Shown here: piece by piece, positions 44,521 through 54,578 of the stretch | Numbering within the stretch: position 1 is the stretch's first letter | Layout of the letters: every line of letters begins with the position of its first letter | Source of the DNA: Rhizosphaericola mali | GTDB taxonomy: Bacteria; Bacteroidota; Bacteroidia; Chitinophagales; Chitinophagaceae | Reading direction: 5' to 3' | Assembly: GCF_004337365.2 (NCBI RefSeq) | Contig: NZ_CP044016.1 | Span: forward strand, 868,001-932,000 | Length of the DNA: 64,000 nucleotides | Notes under the pieces: model-generated | The model's input: the letters and a program-made list of their open reading frames with translations, nothing else | Database searches by the model: none | Told to the model about the DNA's origin: nothing | Position numbers and translations under genes: made by a program

Positions 44521-45267
44521 TTATCGTCTAGCAAATGTTGTATAACCTCCATCAACTAAGAGCTCTGTACCTGTGATGTAGCTCGCATTGTTTGAGGCTA
44601 AAAACAAAACCGCTCTTGCAATTTCGTCAGGATTTCCCAACCGGTTTAAAGCTACCGAAGAGGCTAAATGAGTTTTGGCTTCTTCAGTTTTTACAACTTT
44701 GTCAAACCCTTCAGTTTTTATTGGCCCTGGACTTACAACATTAACACGAATACCTCGGTCAACTAATTCGTTGGACACAACTTGAGCAATTTTATTTAAC
44801 GCGCTTTTGGTAGCCGCGTAGATGCTAGAATTTAAATTGGCCGCAGTAGCTACTGTAGAAGATGTAAAAATGATTGATCCCCCTTCATTTAAATAAGGTA
44901 AAAGACTTTGAACTGTAAAAAAAGGTCCTTTTACATTGGTATTAAATTGAGCATCAAAATCCGCTTCAATTACATCTTCGATACCTGAAAAAACTGCAAT
45001 TCCTGCATTGAGATACAAAGTATCAATTAGTATTTTCTTTGAAACAATTTCTTCTTTCAACGCATTAATTCCATACATATTTGATGTATCAGCTAGGACA
45101 GTTATCAAGTTTGAACTATTGATTTTTGCTGCCGCTTTTTCCAAATTCGATTCATTCCTTCCCGTAATCCACACATTCGCTTCGGCATTAATAAAAGCCT
45201 GAGCAGTTGCAAATCCTATTCCTGTAGTACCACCAGTAATTACGATGTTTTTGTTTTTGAAATTCAT
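44521..45267 (-). CDS. SDR family oxidoreductase
   Basis: A 248-residue short-chain dehydrogenase. The cofactor loop TGGTTGIGFATAQAF, NAGIAVFSGI (NNAG variant), catalytic Ser in IFTSSTVATA and YAATKSALNK are present; the C-terminus LLVDGGYTTFARR is classical. ASWITGRN near residue 35, with Arg after the second strand, suggests NADPH use. It is divergent from an HxlR regulator, a common pairing in which the regulator senses electrophiles or oxidants (family knowledge). The substrate is unknown. Confidence 0.93.
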   Translation of the reverse strand: MNFKNKNIVITGGTTGIGFATAQAFINAEANVWITGRNESNLEKAAAKINSSNLITVLADTSNMYGINALKEEIVSKKILIDTLYLNAGIAVFSGIEDVIEADFDAQFNTNVKGPFFTVQSLLPYLNEGGSIIFTSSTVATAANLNSSIYAATKSALNKIAQVVSNELVDRGIRVNVVSPGPIKTEGFDKVVKTEEAKTHLASSVALNRLGNPDEIARAVLFLASNNASYITGTELLVDGGYTTFARR

Positions 45268-45316
45268 TTAGATATTATTTAATTTATAGCAAATGTATTT
45301 ATTGTTTGTTATTTTT

Positions 45317-45365
45317 AGTAACTTCGTACCTAAAAATAATAGTAACTTCGGTGTAACCTAGTAAC
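45317..45365. promoter_or_regulatory. Repeated AGTAAC motif between SDR and HxlR genes
   Basis: AGTAACTTCG occurs at 45317-45326 and 45341-45350 (24-bp period), with shorter GTAAC copies at 45353 and 45361. The repeats lie in the 101-bp divergent promoter region and are candidates for HxlR binding. Confidence 0.4.
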
Positions 45366-45368
45366 AAT

Positions 45369-45734
45369 ATGGAGCAGCAAAAAAGCGAGAAAAAGCAACT
45401 ACATAAAAAAGAAATTCGAGCGATTCAAGATGCAATGGACGTGCTAAATGGGAAATGGAAAATTAACATTTTATCCTCGATTTGCTTATATAACAATAGA
45501 CGTTTCTCTGATATATTGAATGATATAGAAGGTATTTCCAACAGGATGTTGAGTAAAGAATTAAAAGAACTGGAAATCAACCAACTAATCAAAAGGACTG
45601 TAATGGATACACAGCCGATTTCGGTGTCATACAATCTTACCGAACACGGAAAATCCTTAAAAACCATCATAAACAATCTTACTGATTGGGGAATTCGGCA
45701 TCGTAAAATGATTATTGGAAATGAGGATAAGTAA
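45369..45734 (+). CDS. HxlR family transcriptional regulator
   Basis: A 121-residue winged-helix regulator. AIQDAMDVLNGKWKINILSS near residue 17 is the HxlR signature (GGKWKxxIL), followed by RRFSDILNDIEGISNRMLSK, LKELEINQLIKR and the C-terminal YNLTEHGKSLKTIINNLTDW. It has no Cys in the usual redox-sensing position. It is divergent from the SDR gene, which it probably controls together with itself. Confidence 0.94.
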   Translation: MEQQKSEKKQLHKKEIRAIQDAMDVLNGKWKINILSSICLYNNRRFSDILNDIEGISNRMLSKELKELEINQLIKRTVMDTQPISVSYNLTEHGKSLKTIINNLTDWGIRHRKMIIGNEDK

Positions 45735-46262
45735 ACAAACTTCAGGTGGAGGTAATGAGAGAACCCATAACATTATTTTTTCCATGATTTCCCAATCCTC
45801 AAGGCTAACTTCCTTATCAATTGAATAATATTTACACTAGCGCTTAAAGGATATTCTTAGCTTTAATGGATATACATCGTTACATTAACTTTGTCTGTAG
45901 TTAGGTTCAATGGAAATTATTGGAATAGCATTCTTCATAATATAAAATTATGATACATGATGTGCCATATGTAATGAAGAATTAGGTCATTACATTCCCA
46001 AATAAAAAAATCACTAAAACTGCTTAAAATCTATAGGGTAAAGAGCTTCGTGAATTAATTAAGTGTTTTATCAATTTGAACTATTTAAATAGATAGAATG
46101 AATTTACCATAAAAAAAGATATGCAAAGCTGTGCACCACCAATCAATAGGAGCAACTTCACTTATATAAACTAGTTTTGGAAATCTTAAAATGGACCTTA
46201 TTTTTTAGTATTTATCATTAGTTATAATCTTGTTTATTAGCGTCTTTTATAAAATATTGATT
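45735..46262. other. Gene-free region
   Basis: About 530 bp of AT-rich DNA without a convincing gene. A short perfect inverted repeat TCATAAT-ATAAA-ATTATGA lies at 45935-45953. No promoter for the following thioredoxin gene could be placed with confidence. Confidence 0.4.
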
Positions 46263-47465
46263 ATGAAATTCAATTTTAAAAAGGCTAGTTTAAGTTTTTT
46301 CATTTTAACTTTATCTATTACTACTTATAGCCAAAATAATAAATATATTCCTACAATTCCTTTACACGGAAAATATTCAATTCAAATTAATAAAAATTTT
46401 ATTGCAAATAAAGGAGCTTTTTTTTCTATAAGTTTTGATAGCGCAGAAAACAATATCGAAAAATTTGTATCAAAGGAAAGCTCAACAAATATTTTAATCA
46501 AAGGAACACTTGGGCAACCACGTATTGTTGAGATTTCTTATATACCTACAAATGATAAAGATGTAAATGTATTTAACTCTTACGAGAAAAAAATCGACCC
46601 CAATAGTATATTAACAATGAAATTTTACTGCACTCCAGGAAATAATATAATTGATTTAAAAAACAATAGTTTAGTACTACAACAAACTAATCATTATCAA
46701 AATGACTATAACAATTACATCAACATTTTGAATAATCATGTAAAAATATACATAGATCCAGTTTTAAAAAAATACGAAGAAGTTGCTAAGACCAAAGATT
46801 CCGTACAAATAAAAAAGATTGGAATGGAATACCAACAAATAATTAGTGATTCATTTGAGGCCGCTAAAGTCGATTATCCATTCATCATAAACCATCCAAA
46901 TTCTCCAGTGAGCTTGTATGTGCTTACTTTAGTGTATAACAATAATCATCTCGACAAGATTGAATATTTGCTTAATAGCCTATCACCACAAATACAAAAA
47001 CTACCCACAGCTGTTAATATTAAAAACCTGATCCAAAGTGCTCGTACTAATGCAATAGGAAAAATTGCAACTAATTTTACATTGAAGGATACATCAAACA
47101 ACCAAGTTTCGCTTTCAGACTATAAAGGTAAATATGTATTGGTGGACTTCTGGGCTAGTTGGTGTGCTCCATGTAGAGCTGAAAATCCAAACGTAGTTAG
47201 CGCCTATAATAAATTTAAAAGTAAAAATTTTACGATAATCAGTGTATCACTAGATGATAATCGAAAGAATTGGTTAAATGCTGTAAAAAACGATCACTTA
47301 GATTGGGCTCAATTATCCGAATTAAAAGGTTGGGATGGAAAGGTTTCCCATGACTATGCGGTCACATCTATTCCCACTAATTACTTAATTGATCCTTCCG
47401 GTAAAATAATTGCTAAAAATTTAAGAGGTGCAGAATTGGACGAAGCATTGACTAAATATTTATAG
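46263..47465 (+). CDS. TlpA-like thioredoxin-domain protein, DUF4369-type N-terminus
   Basis: A 400-residue exported protein: signal peptide (LSFFILTLSITTYSQ), an N-terminal DUF4369-like beta domain and helical linker, and a C-terminal AhpC/TSA-thioredoxin domain (about 272-400) with the redox motif WASWCAPCRAENP and the cis-Pro in SIPTNYLID. It probably acts as a periplasmic thiol-disulfide oxidoreductase. ATG at 46263 is chosen because the longer reading from 46230 would bury the signal peptide. It converges on a second TlpA gene across a shared terminator. Confidence 0.9.
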   Translation: MKFNFKKASLSFFILTLSITTYSQNNKYIPTIPLHGKYSIQINKNFIANKGAFFSISFDSAENNIEKFVSKESSTNILIKGTLGQPRIVEISYIPTNDKDVNVFNSYEKKIDPNSILTMKFYCTPGNNIIDLKNNSLVLQQTNHYQNDYNNYINILNNHVKIYIDPVLKKYEEVAKTKDSVQIKKIGMEYQQIISDSFEAAKVDYPFIINHPNSPVSLYVLTLVYNNNHLDKIEYLLNSLSPQIQKLPTAVNIKNLIQSARTNAIGKIATNFTLKDTSNNQVSLSDYKGKYVLVDFWASWCAPCRAENPNVVSAYNKFKSKNFTIISVSLDDNRKNWLNAVKNDHLDWAQLSELKGWDGKVSHDYAVTSIPTNYLIDPSGKIIAKNLRGAELDEALTKYL

Positions 47466-47490
47466 TTTACCCTTACTATAAAATAAAAAA

Positions 47491-47526
47491 AATCCTCATT
47501 GAATTTCAATGAGGGTTTTTTATTTT
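47491..47526. terminator. Bidirectional terminator between two TlpA genes
   Basis: Stem AATCCTCATTGAA / TTCAATGAGGGTT (near-perfect, G-T allowed) with A- and T-tracts on both sides. It serves the convergent genes ending at 47465 and 47538. Confidence 0.85.
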
Positions 47527-47537
47527 GAGTAGGAATA

Positions 47538-48665
47538 TTATTTGTTGTATAATCGAGTTAAAGTCTCTGATAGTTTTTCCCCTCGAAGATCACGAGCTAC
47601 AATTCGGCCATTTGAATCAACTAAAACATTAAATGGAATTCCAGAAACCATATAGAAATCTGGTAAATTTTGACCTTGATTGACATTTAACCATGGCAAT
47701 TTGAGTCTATTTAAGGCATTCATCCACGCATCTTTTGTAAAATCAATAGACAAACCATAAATATTGAAGCCTTGATTTTTATACTTTGCAAAAGCATTTC
47801 TTAAATATGGAAATTCTTGCTGACAAGGTATGCACCAGCTTGCCCATAGATCAATTAAGGTATAGCTATTTTTTTTATAAAAATTTTGCAAATTCACTGC
47901 AGTATTAGAGGAGTCTAGCGCGTTCAAATCCGTAACCTTATTTTCTATTTTATATTGCAACAAATGCGTAATCGTTTTATTCACCTCTGCCCACAACATA
48001 GTCTTTGACAAACTATTATCTAAATTGTCAAATAGAGGTTGTGCAGTTTCAATAGCGATGCCATTTTTCAATTCATCTTTCAATAAGGAAAGAGCGAAAT
48101 AAGTATCACTATATTTTGTAACATATTCACTATCTAAAAGCATTTTTACAGTTCCTAATTTATCTAATCTATCATTTAAATACATTAAGGAATCTTGAGC
48201 TGCATCATCTGCAGAAGTATGATCTTCAATATTCAAATATTGTAAAGTATAGTCTGAAATGCTATCTAAAAGTATTTTGTTTTTATTTAAATAAGCAGTT
48301 CTTAGATCATTGTTTAATGTTCCTTTTGCAAATGATTTTCCTATAGAATTGGCATTTAATTCAATGCTTATGGTACCTTTTTCCATAAAAAAAGAAAAGT
48401 CATCCAAACCTTGTTGTTTAATTTCGGGGATCTCAACATTTGTCCATTGAGGTTCATCTACGCTTTGTCGATATGAAAAAAGATTATTCTTTACCTTAAT
48501 AGTATCTGCGAAAACATTATCCACTGTATAACGGTTAAATATCAAGTATGAAATCTTACCATTCGTAACAGAACCACTTACCAATACATTATTTTGCTTT
48601 TTTTGTGCAATACTATAATTACCTATAAAAGCTATGGAAACTATAGTTATTAAAATTGATTTCAT
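47538..48665 (-). CDS. TlpA family disulfide reductase, last gene of the SusCD operon
   Basis: A 375-residue exported protein with a signal peptide (SILITIVSIAFIGNYSIAQ), a DUF4369-like N-terminus, and a C-terminal thioredoxin domain with LWASWCIPCQQEFPYL (CxxC) and the cis-Pro region SGIPFNVLVDS. ATG at 48665 lies 5 bp after the SusD stop; the longer reading overlaps SusD and lacks an N-terminal signal. It belongs to the sigma-FecR-SusC-SusD-TlpA operon, so the oxidoreductase is made together with the importer. Confidence 0.92.
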   Translation of the reverse strand: MKSILITIVSIAFIGNYSIAQKKQNNVLVSGSVTNGKISYLIFNRYTVDNVFADTIKVKNNLFSYRQSVDEPQWTNVEIPEIKQQGLDDFSFFMEKGTISIELNANSIGKSFAKGTLNNDLRTAYLNKNKILLDSISDYTLQYLNIEDHTSADDAAQDSLMYLNDRLDKLGTVKMLLDSEYVTKYSDTYFALSLLKDELKNGIAIETAQPLFDNLDNSLSKTMLWAEVNKTITHLLQYKIENKVTDLNALDSSNTAVNLQNFYKKNSYTLIDLWASWCIPCQQEFPYLRNAFAKYKNQGFNIYGLSIDFTKDAWMNALNRLKLPWLNVNQGQNLPDFYMVSGIPFNVLVDSNGRIVARDLRGEKLSETLTRLYNK

Positions 48666-48670
48666 ATAAA

Positions 48671-50041
48671 TTAATAACCAGGATTTTGAGTAATGGATGA
48701 GCGTTGAATTTCTGTTAATGGAATAGGAAACAACTGATGATAGGATTGCCAAACATTTGGTTTGAATTGAGAAAGAACTGCATTAACTTTTCCTGTACGT
48801 TTTAAAGTAATCCATCGATCGGACCACTCAAAACATAATTCTTTACGTCTTTCATCTAGAATAGAATCGATCAACACATCACCAGAAAGTGAAGCGTCTA
48901 AATCTTCTAATCCTGCTCGTTGTCTTATCATGTTAACATCAGCCAATGCGGCACTATTTTGGCCTAATCGTGCATAAGCCTCCGCACGACTCAAATACAA
49001 TTCATCTAATTTGAACATAATTTCATATTCTGTAATATCTGTATTTAAGTCAAAACCATTATTTTGGTATTTATTTACTAAATATGTGGTATCATCATAT
49101 TGACGAAGAAACCTTTGTTTTCTATTATCATCATTACTAAAATCATCATATAGATTTCCAGTACTTCCAATCGTAGCCATGTAGGAAATATAAGAATCAT
49201 AATTTGCAGTGTTTCCTATTGATGTGTAATTAATTTGCGACCAGATTTGCAAAATAGTCTCTTTACTATCTGCATTAAACATATTATCCAATGTAGACAT
49301 ACTATAATCACCCGTGGCTAATATTTTATTTACATTTTCTATAACTCCTTGATAGTCACTCGACGAAAGATAAACTCTTGCTAATAGCGCATCTGCCGCT
49401 GATTTATTAAAACGAAACTTACCTTCTGTTGGATAATTCTCACTTAATAAGGAATCTGCTCGTTTCAAATCGCTAATACAATATTGAAAAATACTATCTA
49501 CAGAAGTTCTATTCAAAAATCTAGTTTGATTATAGTCCCCATTTGTAACGTATGGTACCGCTCCATAAAAATTAGCTAAATAATAATAAAAAAATGCACG
49601 CCAAGCAAGCGCTTCTCCTGTACACTGCTTTTTGTATGCATCTGTCATACCTGATGATGCGGCAACATTTATTATTATTGAGTTGGCGCCATAAATAAAA
49701 TTATAAACATCAGTCCAGTAAGTATTCGTTGACGCATCTTGAGATCTTAATTGATAATTATAAAGTATAAATGCGGAGGAACCTGCTGTAGCATTATAAC
49801 CAGCCGGCATTAGTTCATCAGAAACAAGCCCTAAATCAAGATTAAAACCTGTAGTTAGTTCCGTTGTTCCTGTAGTGAACTGTGCATATATTCCCGCCAT
49901 TTGCAAAGCCGCCATAGAATCATTTGCAAATGCCTTTTCTGTATTGAGAATATATTTTGGTGTAACTTCCAAAGTCTTATTACAAGAACTTATTGTAACA
50001 ATAAGTAATCCGATATATATATATAGTTTGAATAATTTCAT
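48671..50041 (-). CDS. SusD/RagB family outer membrane lipoprotein
   Basis: A 456-residue lipoprotein (lipobox VTISSC, Cys about residue 20). The N-terminal SusD-like part has the helical repeats with FIYGANSIIINVAASSGMTD and EALAWRAFFYYYLANFYGAV, and the C-terminal RagB region contains LDELYLSRAEAYARLGQNSA and RRKELCFEWSDRWITLKRTG. It binds the substrate at the SusC pore. The gaps of 16 bp to SusC and 5 bp to TlpA show one operon. Confidence 0.95.
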   Translation of the reverse strand: MKLFKLYIYIGLLIVTISSCNKTLEVTPKYILNTEKAFANDSMAALQMAGIYAQFTTGTTELTTGFNLDLGLVSDELMPAGYNATAGSSAFILYNYQLRSQDASTNTYWTDVYNFIYGANSIIINVAASSGMTDAYKKQCTGEALAWRAFFYYYLANFYGAVPYVTNGDYNQTRFLNRTSVDSIFQYCISDLKRADSLLSENYPTEGKFRFNKSAADALLARVYLSSSDYQGVIENVNKILATGDYSMSTLDNMFNADSKETILQIWSQINYTSIGNTANYDSYISYMATIGSTGNLYDDFSNDDNRKQRFLRQYDDTTYLVNKYQNNGFDLNTDITEYEIMFKLDELYLSRAEAYARLGQNSAALADVNMIRQRAGLEDLDASLSGDVLIDSILDERRKELCFEWSDRWITLKRTGKVNAVLSQFKPNVWQSYHQLFPIPLTEIQRSSITQNPGY

Positions 50042-50057
50042 TTTTTATGCTTTTAAA

Positions 50058-53000
50058 TTATTTAAAAGAAGTTCTGATGCCAAATGTGAATGACCGAAGG
50101 TTGGGCATACTCATACCTGTTTCTGGATCAAATCCTGGATTACTCGTAAAAGTGAACAAATTATTAGACATGGCATAAATATCGAACTTGGTAAATCCAA
50201 ATCGTTTAATCCAATTTTTGGGTAAACTATAATTTATTGTTGCACTTTGTAATCTTAAATAAGAACCTGAATAGTAGGATGCTAAGGATGTGTTGAACAA
50301 ATAAAAGTTATTGTTAGTAGTTATTGTGCTAGCCTTGGGAAATTTCTTTTCATCTCCTTGATTTTGCCAATAGTTGCCCCAGATTAATTCTGGTTGATTG
50401 AATGTCGTTCCTTGTTGGAAGCTATAAACTTGCGCATATGCTTGATTTTTGAAAGTAAAGAATACATCTAAACTTAAATTTTTATATGTGAATGTATTCT
50501 CTATTCCTCCTGTATATTTAGGTAATTGACTACCCAAATAGCCGTAATCACCTTCCACAGTAATAGTTCCATCCTTATTAATATCATCGACAATTGTAGA
50601 GCCATCAGCAGGATTGACATGCGCATTAGTATATCCCGTAATATTATCAATCGGTTTTCCAAGAAAAAATTGTGTTTGATAACCAGAAGTGGCTAAACCT
50701 GGAAAACTCAATAATTTATTTCTCGCAATCGACATATTAAAATTAGTTGTCCAACTAAAATTTTTAGACTTTATTTCATCAAAACGAAGAGTGAACTCGA
50801 CACCCGTATTTTGCGTTGTTGCTCCTAAGTTAGCCATAACTTGATCTTTCCCAGTAAAGTCTGGTAATTGATAGCCTGTTAATTGATTTCCTGTTACATT
50901 TCTATAATAGTCTCCAGTAAAGTACAGTCTATTATCCCAAAATCCTAATTCTAATCCTATATCCAATTTCTTAGTAGATTCCCATTGAAAATCAGAATTG
51001 TATAAATTCTGAGGATAATATCCTAGTTGATTTTGATAAGGGGAGTAAACAAAATTATAATTGATATAATATTGATAATCGCCAATCTGATCACTACCTG
51101 TAATACCGTAACTACCTCGAAGTTTCGCAAAACTTACAATAGGCTTCATCCATTCAAAAAACTTTTCATCAGAAAAATTCCATGCTGTACCGATTGATCC
51201 AAAATCTCCATATTGTTTACCAGGGCCAAATCTTGAAGAGCCATCTCTACGACCTGTTAGATTAATAACATATTTACTATCAAAATCATATCCTACTCTT
51301 GCAAATCCAGAAAGAAATTTGTATGTTCCTTCTGCGTAGGTATAGTTAATTGCAGGCGCTTTGGAAAAATCATTCAAATCTGCATCGCTCGTAAAACTAC
51401 TTGCATATTCTGCATTTTGCAAAGTAGATGTTTTCATATAAGTCCCTCCAAGTAAAACGGAAAAATGATTTTTTCCTACATACTTTTCAAAGTTTAATTG
51501 AGGCTCAACATTTAAGGTATAATTTTTTGAAAACGATTTTTGAGCAGAACCCGTAATACCGCCATCAGAAGGATCTTGAGCTGCAATAGGATTTTCTCCA
51601 TATTCATTCAAATACATCCAATTGTAACCTGCATCTAATTTAAAAGAGAGTCCTTGCAATATTTCATAAGACAGATTAAAGCTACTATTGAAGGATTTGG
51701 TATGATTACGCATGGTATTCATTTGCGAAGCGATAGGATTACCATTATTATTCGCCAAATCCCAATTAAGAGAACCATCACTTTTATACAAACTAAAGTC
51801 GGGTGGCAAGTTGATAAAATTATCCAAAGTCATAGGAATTACTCTATTTCTATCCACACTATAACTTAACATCGCATTGATACTGAATTTACCATCTTTG
51901 GACGAGTGGTTACCTGTCAACATAAAGCTTCCTCGATCAATTCCTGAATGACTATTATATATAGTTGTCTGATTGTTGTAACTAGCGGATGCAGAAAAAC
52001 TATTATATGCATTACCACCATTGACAGAAAAGTCAACTGTATTCAAATGTGCCCATTTATTAAAGTATTCTTTCGCCCAATTGTGGTTAATAGTTGTATC
52101 CCATGCTAATACGTCTGGAGAATTCGTTGCATCCATCGGTTCGAATACATTACCATCTGCCAAATCATTTGCATATGCTTGTCTGCGCAATGTTAAATAT
52201 TGGGAAGTATTCAACATTTTGACATATTTAGGTATATGTTGCATGGTAGTTCCAACATTAAGATTGAAATTTAATCCATCTTTTCTACCTTTTTTAGTCG
52301 TGATTAATATTACACCATTGGCTCCTCTAGCTCCGTAAATAGCCGTAGCATCCGCATCTTTTAAGACTTCAATACTTTCTATATTATTGGGATCAATAGA
52401 CTTGAAGGGACTTTCTTGATATCCATATTGATATGAATTTCCGATGTTAGTAAGGGAATTATTATTAAATGGAATTCCGTCTACTATAAATAATGGTGTA
52501 TTGACTTTATTGTAAGAATTAATTCCATTATTACCCAAACTTGTTGAATTTTCGCCTCTTAAAGTTATGGTAGAATTGGCACCTGCTAGACCGCTATTAG
52601 GCGTAATTACCAATCCTGGCACACGCCCTTGTAATGCTTGTACCGGATCTAAAGTTGCAGTACGTTCCAACTCTTTTGCAGTAACTTTTACACTAGATCC
52701 CGTATTTAATCTGCGATTTGTTGTCTGTCCATAAGCTAAGACTTGCACATCCTCTAAATCATTGGATTTTTTGGTTAGGAAAAATAACATTTTCGAATTA
52801 TCTACCACTTCTGCTAATTCATTATAACCAACTAATGCTAATGTGATTGAATCTCCAATTTTTACGTCAGGAATACTAAAATTTCCATCTCCATCAGAAA
52901 AAACAAATTTCTGTAGTCTCGGCATATATATAGAAACATCTTGTAACTCCGTATTGTTTTCAGTGGAAATGGTGCCATTTAACTTAAACTCGCCTTCCTC

Positions 53001-53294
53001 AATTTTCCGTTTTATGACTACATTTTTTCCAATAATTTTATAGGTTATGTGGTAAAATTTTTCGCAATAGGCAAATACTTCTTGTAAAGTTGCATCCTTT
53101 AATTGAATATCAATTTTGCTTTTACCGATTTCGTTTTGATCATAAATAAATACGTAACCAGTTTGTTTTGTAACCTCATTCAAAACCTTTGGTAAGGTTG
53201 CTTTCTTCAGATTAAGTGAAATTTTTTGCGCATGTAATGTAATAGTACAAAGTAGAGCCAATAAAAAAACACAAGAGAAAAGAATTCTTTTCAT
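50058..53294 (-). CDS. SusC/RagA TonB-dependent transporter with STN signalling domain
   Basis: A 1078-residue outer-membrane importer. After the signal peptide comes a Secretin/TonB short N-terminal (STN) domain (about 25-95: LKKATLPKVLNEVTKQTGYV, LKDATLQEVFAYCEKFYHIT), which contacts FecR in known systems. Then come the carboxypeptidase-like domain, the plug (LQGRVPGLVITPNSGLAGAN, TPLFIVDGIPF, DATAIYGARGANGVILITTK) and the barrel ending in RSFTFGIRTSFK. It lies 16 bp after fecR, matching trans-envelope induction by its own ligand. The substrate is unknown. Confidence 0.96.
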   Translation of the reverse strand: MKRILFSCVFLLALLCTITLHAQKISLNLKKATLPKVLNEVTKQTGYVFIYDQNEIGKSKIDIQLKDATLQEVFAYCEKFYHITYKIIGKNVVIKRKIEEGEFKLNGTISTENNTELQDVSIYMPRLQKFVFSDGDGNFSIPDVKIGDSITLALVGYNELAEVVDNSKMLFFLTKKSNDLEDVQVLAYGQTTNRRLNTGSSVKVTAKELERTATLDPVQALQGRVPGLVITPNSGLAGANSTITLRGENSTSLGNNGINSYNKVNTPLFIVDGIPFNNNSLTNIGNSYQYGYQESPFKSIDPNNIESIEVLKDADATAIYGARGANGVILITTKKGRKDGLNFNLNVGTTMQHIPKYVKMLNTSQYLTLRRQAYANDLADGNVFEPMDATNSPDVLAWDTTINHNWAKEYFNKWAHLNTVDFSVNGGNAYNSFSASASYNNQTTIYNSHSGIDRGSFMLTGNHSSKDGKFSINAMLSYSVDRNRVIPMTLDNFINLPPDFSLYKSDGSLNWDLANNNGNPIASQMNTMRNHTKSFNSSFNLSYEILQGLSFKLDAGYNWMYLNEYGENPIAAQDPSDGGITGSAQKSFSKNYTLNVEPQLNFEKYVGKNHFSVLLGGTYMKTSTLQNAEYASSFTSDADLNDFSKAPAINYTYAEGTYKFLSGFARVGYDFDSKYVINLTGRRDGSSRFGPGKQYGDFGSIGTAWNFSDEKFFEWMKPIVSFAKLRGSYGITGSDQIGDYQYYINYNFVYSPYQNQLGYYPQNLYNSDFQWESTKKLDIGLELGFWDNRLYFTGDYYRNVTGNQLTGYQLPDFTGKDQVMANLGATTQNTGVEFTLRFDEIKSKNFSWTTNFNMSIARNKLLSFPGLATSGYQTQFFLGKPIDNITGYTNAHVNPADGSTIVDDINKDGTITVEGDYGYLGSQLPKYTGGIENTFTYKNLSLDVFFTFKNQAYAQVYSFQQGTTFNQPELIWGNYWQNQGDEKKFPKASTITTNNNFYLFNTSLASYYSGSYLRLQSATINYSLPKNWIKRFGFTKFDIYAMSNNLFTFTSNPGFDPETGMSMPNLRSFTFGIRTSFK

Positions 53295-53310
53295 TTTTTA
53301 GTTTTATAGT

Positions 53311-54498
53311 TTAATGTGTGGAGACGATGATGGAGTTGCCTTCAATTTTAGAATGAATACCTTCATATTTCAATAGTTCTAAAACCTCAGAGGCTTTTGT
53401 ATTTCTATATATTTGACCTGTAATTAATTTATTGGGAAGTGGATCTTTAAAAATTATTTTGGCATTATACCATCGTCCTATTTGTCCAAATACTTCATGA
53501 ATAGGCGTATTATCGAATGAAAATAATCCATTTTTCCAAGCGACAACTATTGTAGTATCAATATTTTCTCTAATTGCACTTGCTTGATTATGTTGAATTG
53601 ATATTTGATTACTAGGTAATAGTATTGCCGATAAAGACTTGATATTATTATCTGTGAGTTTTATTTTTCCAGAAAGTAAAGTTGTAGTTATTCCATCAGG
53701 ATTATTATCGTAAGCATTGATATTAAAATGCGTCCCCAGAACTTCTACATTTTGGTGTGACGTATGAACTATAAATGGATGTTTCGCATCTTTAGTTACT
53801 TCAAAATAACCTTCTCCACTTAAATTAACCTCTCTATTTTTTTCTTTAAATACAACCGGAAATTGTAGTTTAGATGAAGCATTTAACCAAACTATAGTTC
53901 CATCTGGTAGCGTGACTTTATAAGTATTTGCATTCTGTGTAGTAATCGTATTATATACGGTCGGCTGGATTTTGGATAAATTATTTATAGGTAAGAATTT
54001 TATCCATCCGTCTTTGGGTAAATTTACGATAGAGTCATATTCATCCACAATGCTCGTCGGTGCTGTGGCATTAAGTTGTATCACTTTTCCATTTGGGCTC
54101 GTAAGTACTGATGCATTTGTTCCTGGTAATAAATCAGCGTGTATAGTTGCTAAAAATTTTGTTTGTTTCTTATTTATTTGAAAAAGAAAAACACCAACTA
54201 TTGCTACTATAAAAATGCCTAAAGTAGAGAGAAGTAAAGTATTCCGTTTGCTTCTTTTTGTACGCATTTGTCTCTTTTCAGAAACAGTTTTGGCATTTTG
54301 TAAAATAGAGGCAAATAATTTTTCCTTATTGTGATTAGATAATTTTGTCGAACTGTTTTCCCATAAACCATCTAATGATTGATAATCTATAGTATTTTGT
54401 GCAATCTCTTGCATCAAAAGACTAAATTCCTCTTTTGAAATCTGATTTTTAAAATATTTTTCTAGTAGTTCTTGACTATTTTTTTTATAATTTTCCAT
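53311..54498 (-). CDS. FecR family anti-sigma regulator
   Basis: A 395-residue inner-membrane regulator. The N-terminal cytoplasmic part (about 1-85) precedes one membrane helix (about 89-108, TLLLSTLGIFIVAIVGVFLF). The periplasmic FecR domain has the typical YKVTLPDGTIVWLNASSKLQ and REVNLSGEGYFEVTKDAKHP, and the DUF4974 C-terminus has FSFDNTPIHEVFGQIGRWYN. It transmits the STN-domain signal of the SusC protein to the ECF sigma factor encoded 80 bp upstream. Confidence 0.95.
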   Translation of the reverse strand: MENYKKNSQELLEKYFKNQISKEEFSLLMQEIAQNTIDYQSLDGLWENSSTKLSNHNKEKLFASILQNAKTVSEKRQMRTKRSKRNTLLLSTLGIFIVAIVGVFLFQINKKQTKFLATIHADLLPGTNASVLTSPNGKVIQLNATAPTSIVDEYDSIVNLPKDGWIKFLPINNLSKIQPTVYNTITTQNANTYKVTLPDGTIVWLNASSKLQFPVVFKEKNREVNLSGEGYFEVTKDAKHPFIVHTSHQNVEVLGTHFNINAYDNNPDGITTTLLSGKIKLTDNNIKSLSAILLPSNQISIQHNQASAIRENIDTTIVVAWKNGLFSFDNTPIHEVFGQIGRWYNAKIIFKDPLPNKLITGQIYRNTKASEVLELLKYEGIHSKIEGNSIIVSTH

Positions 54499-54578
54499 AT
54501 ATAATTAATCTAAATATGAATCATCTTATAACAAGACGAGATATGCGTTCATATTAACTAATTATTATGAATTTTTTT

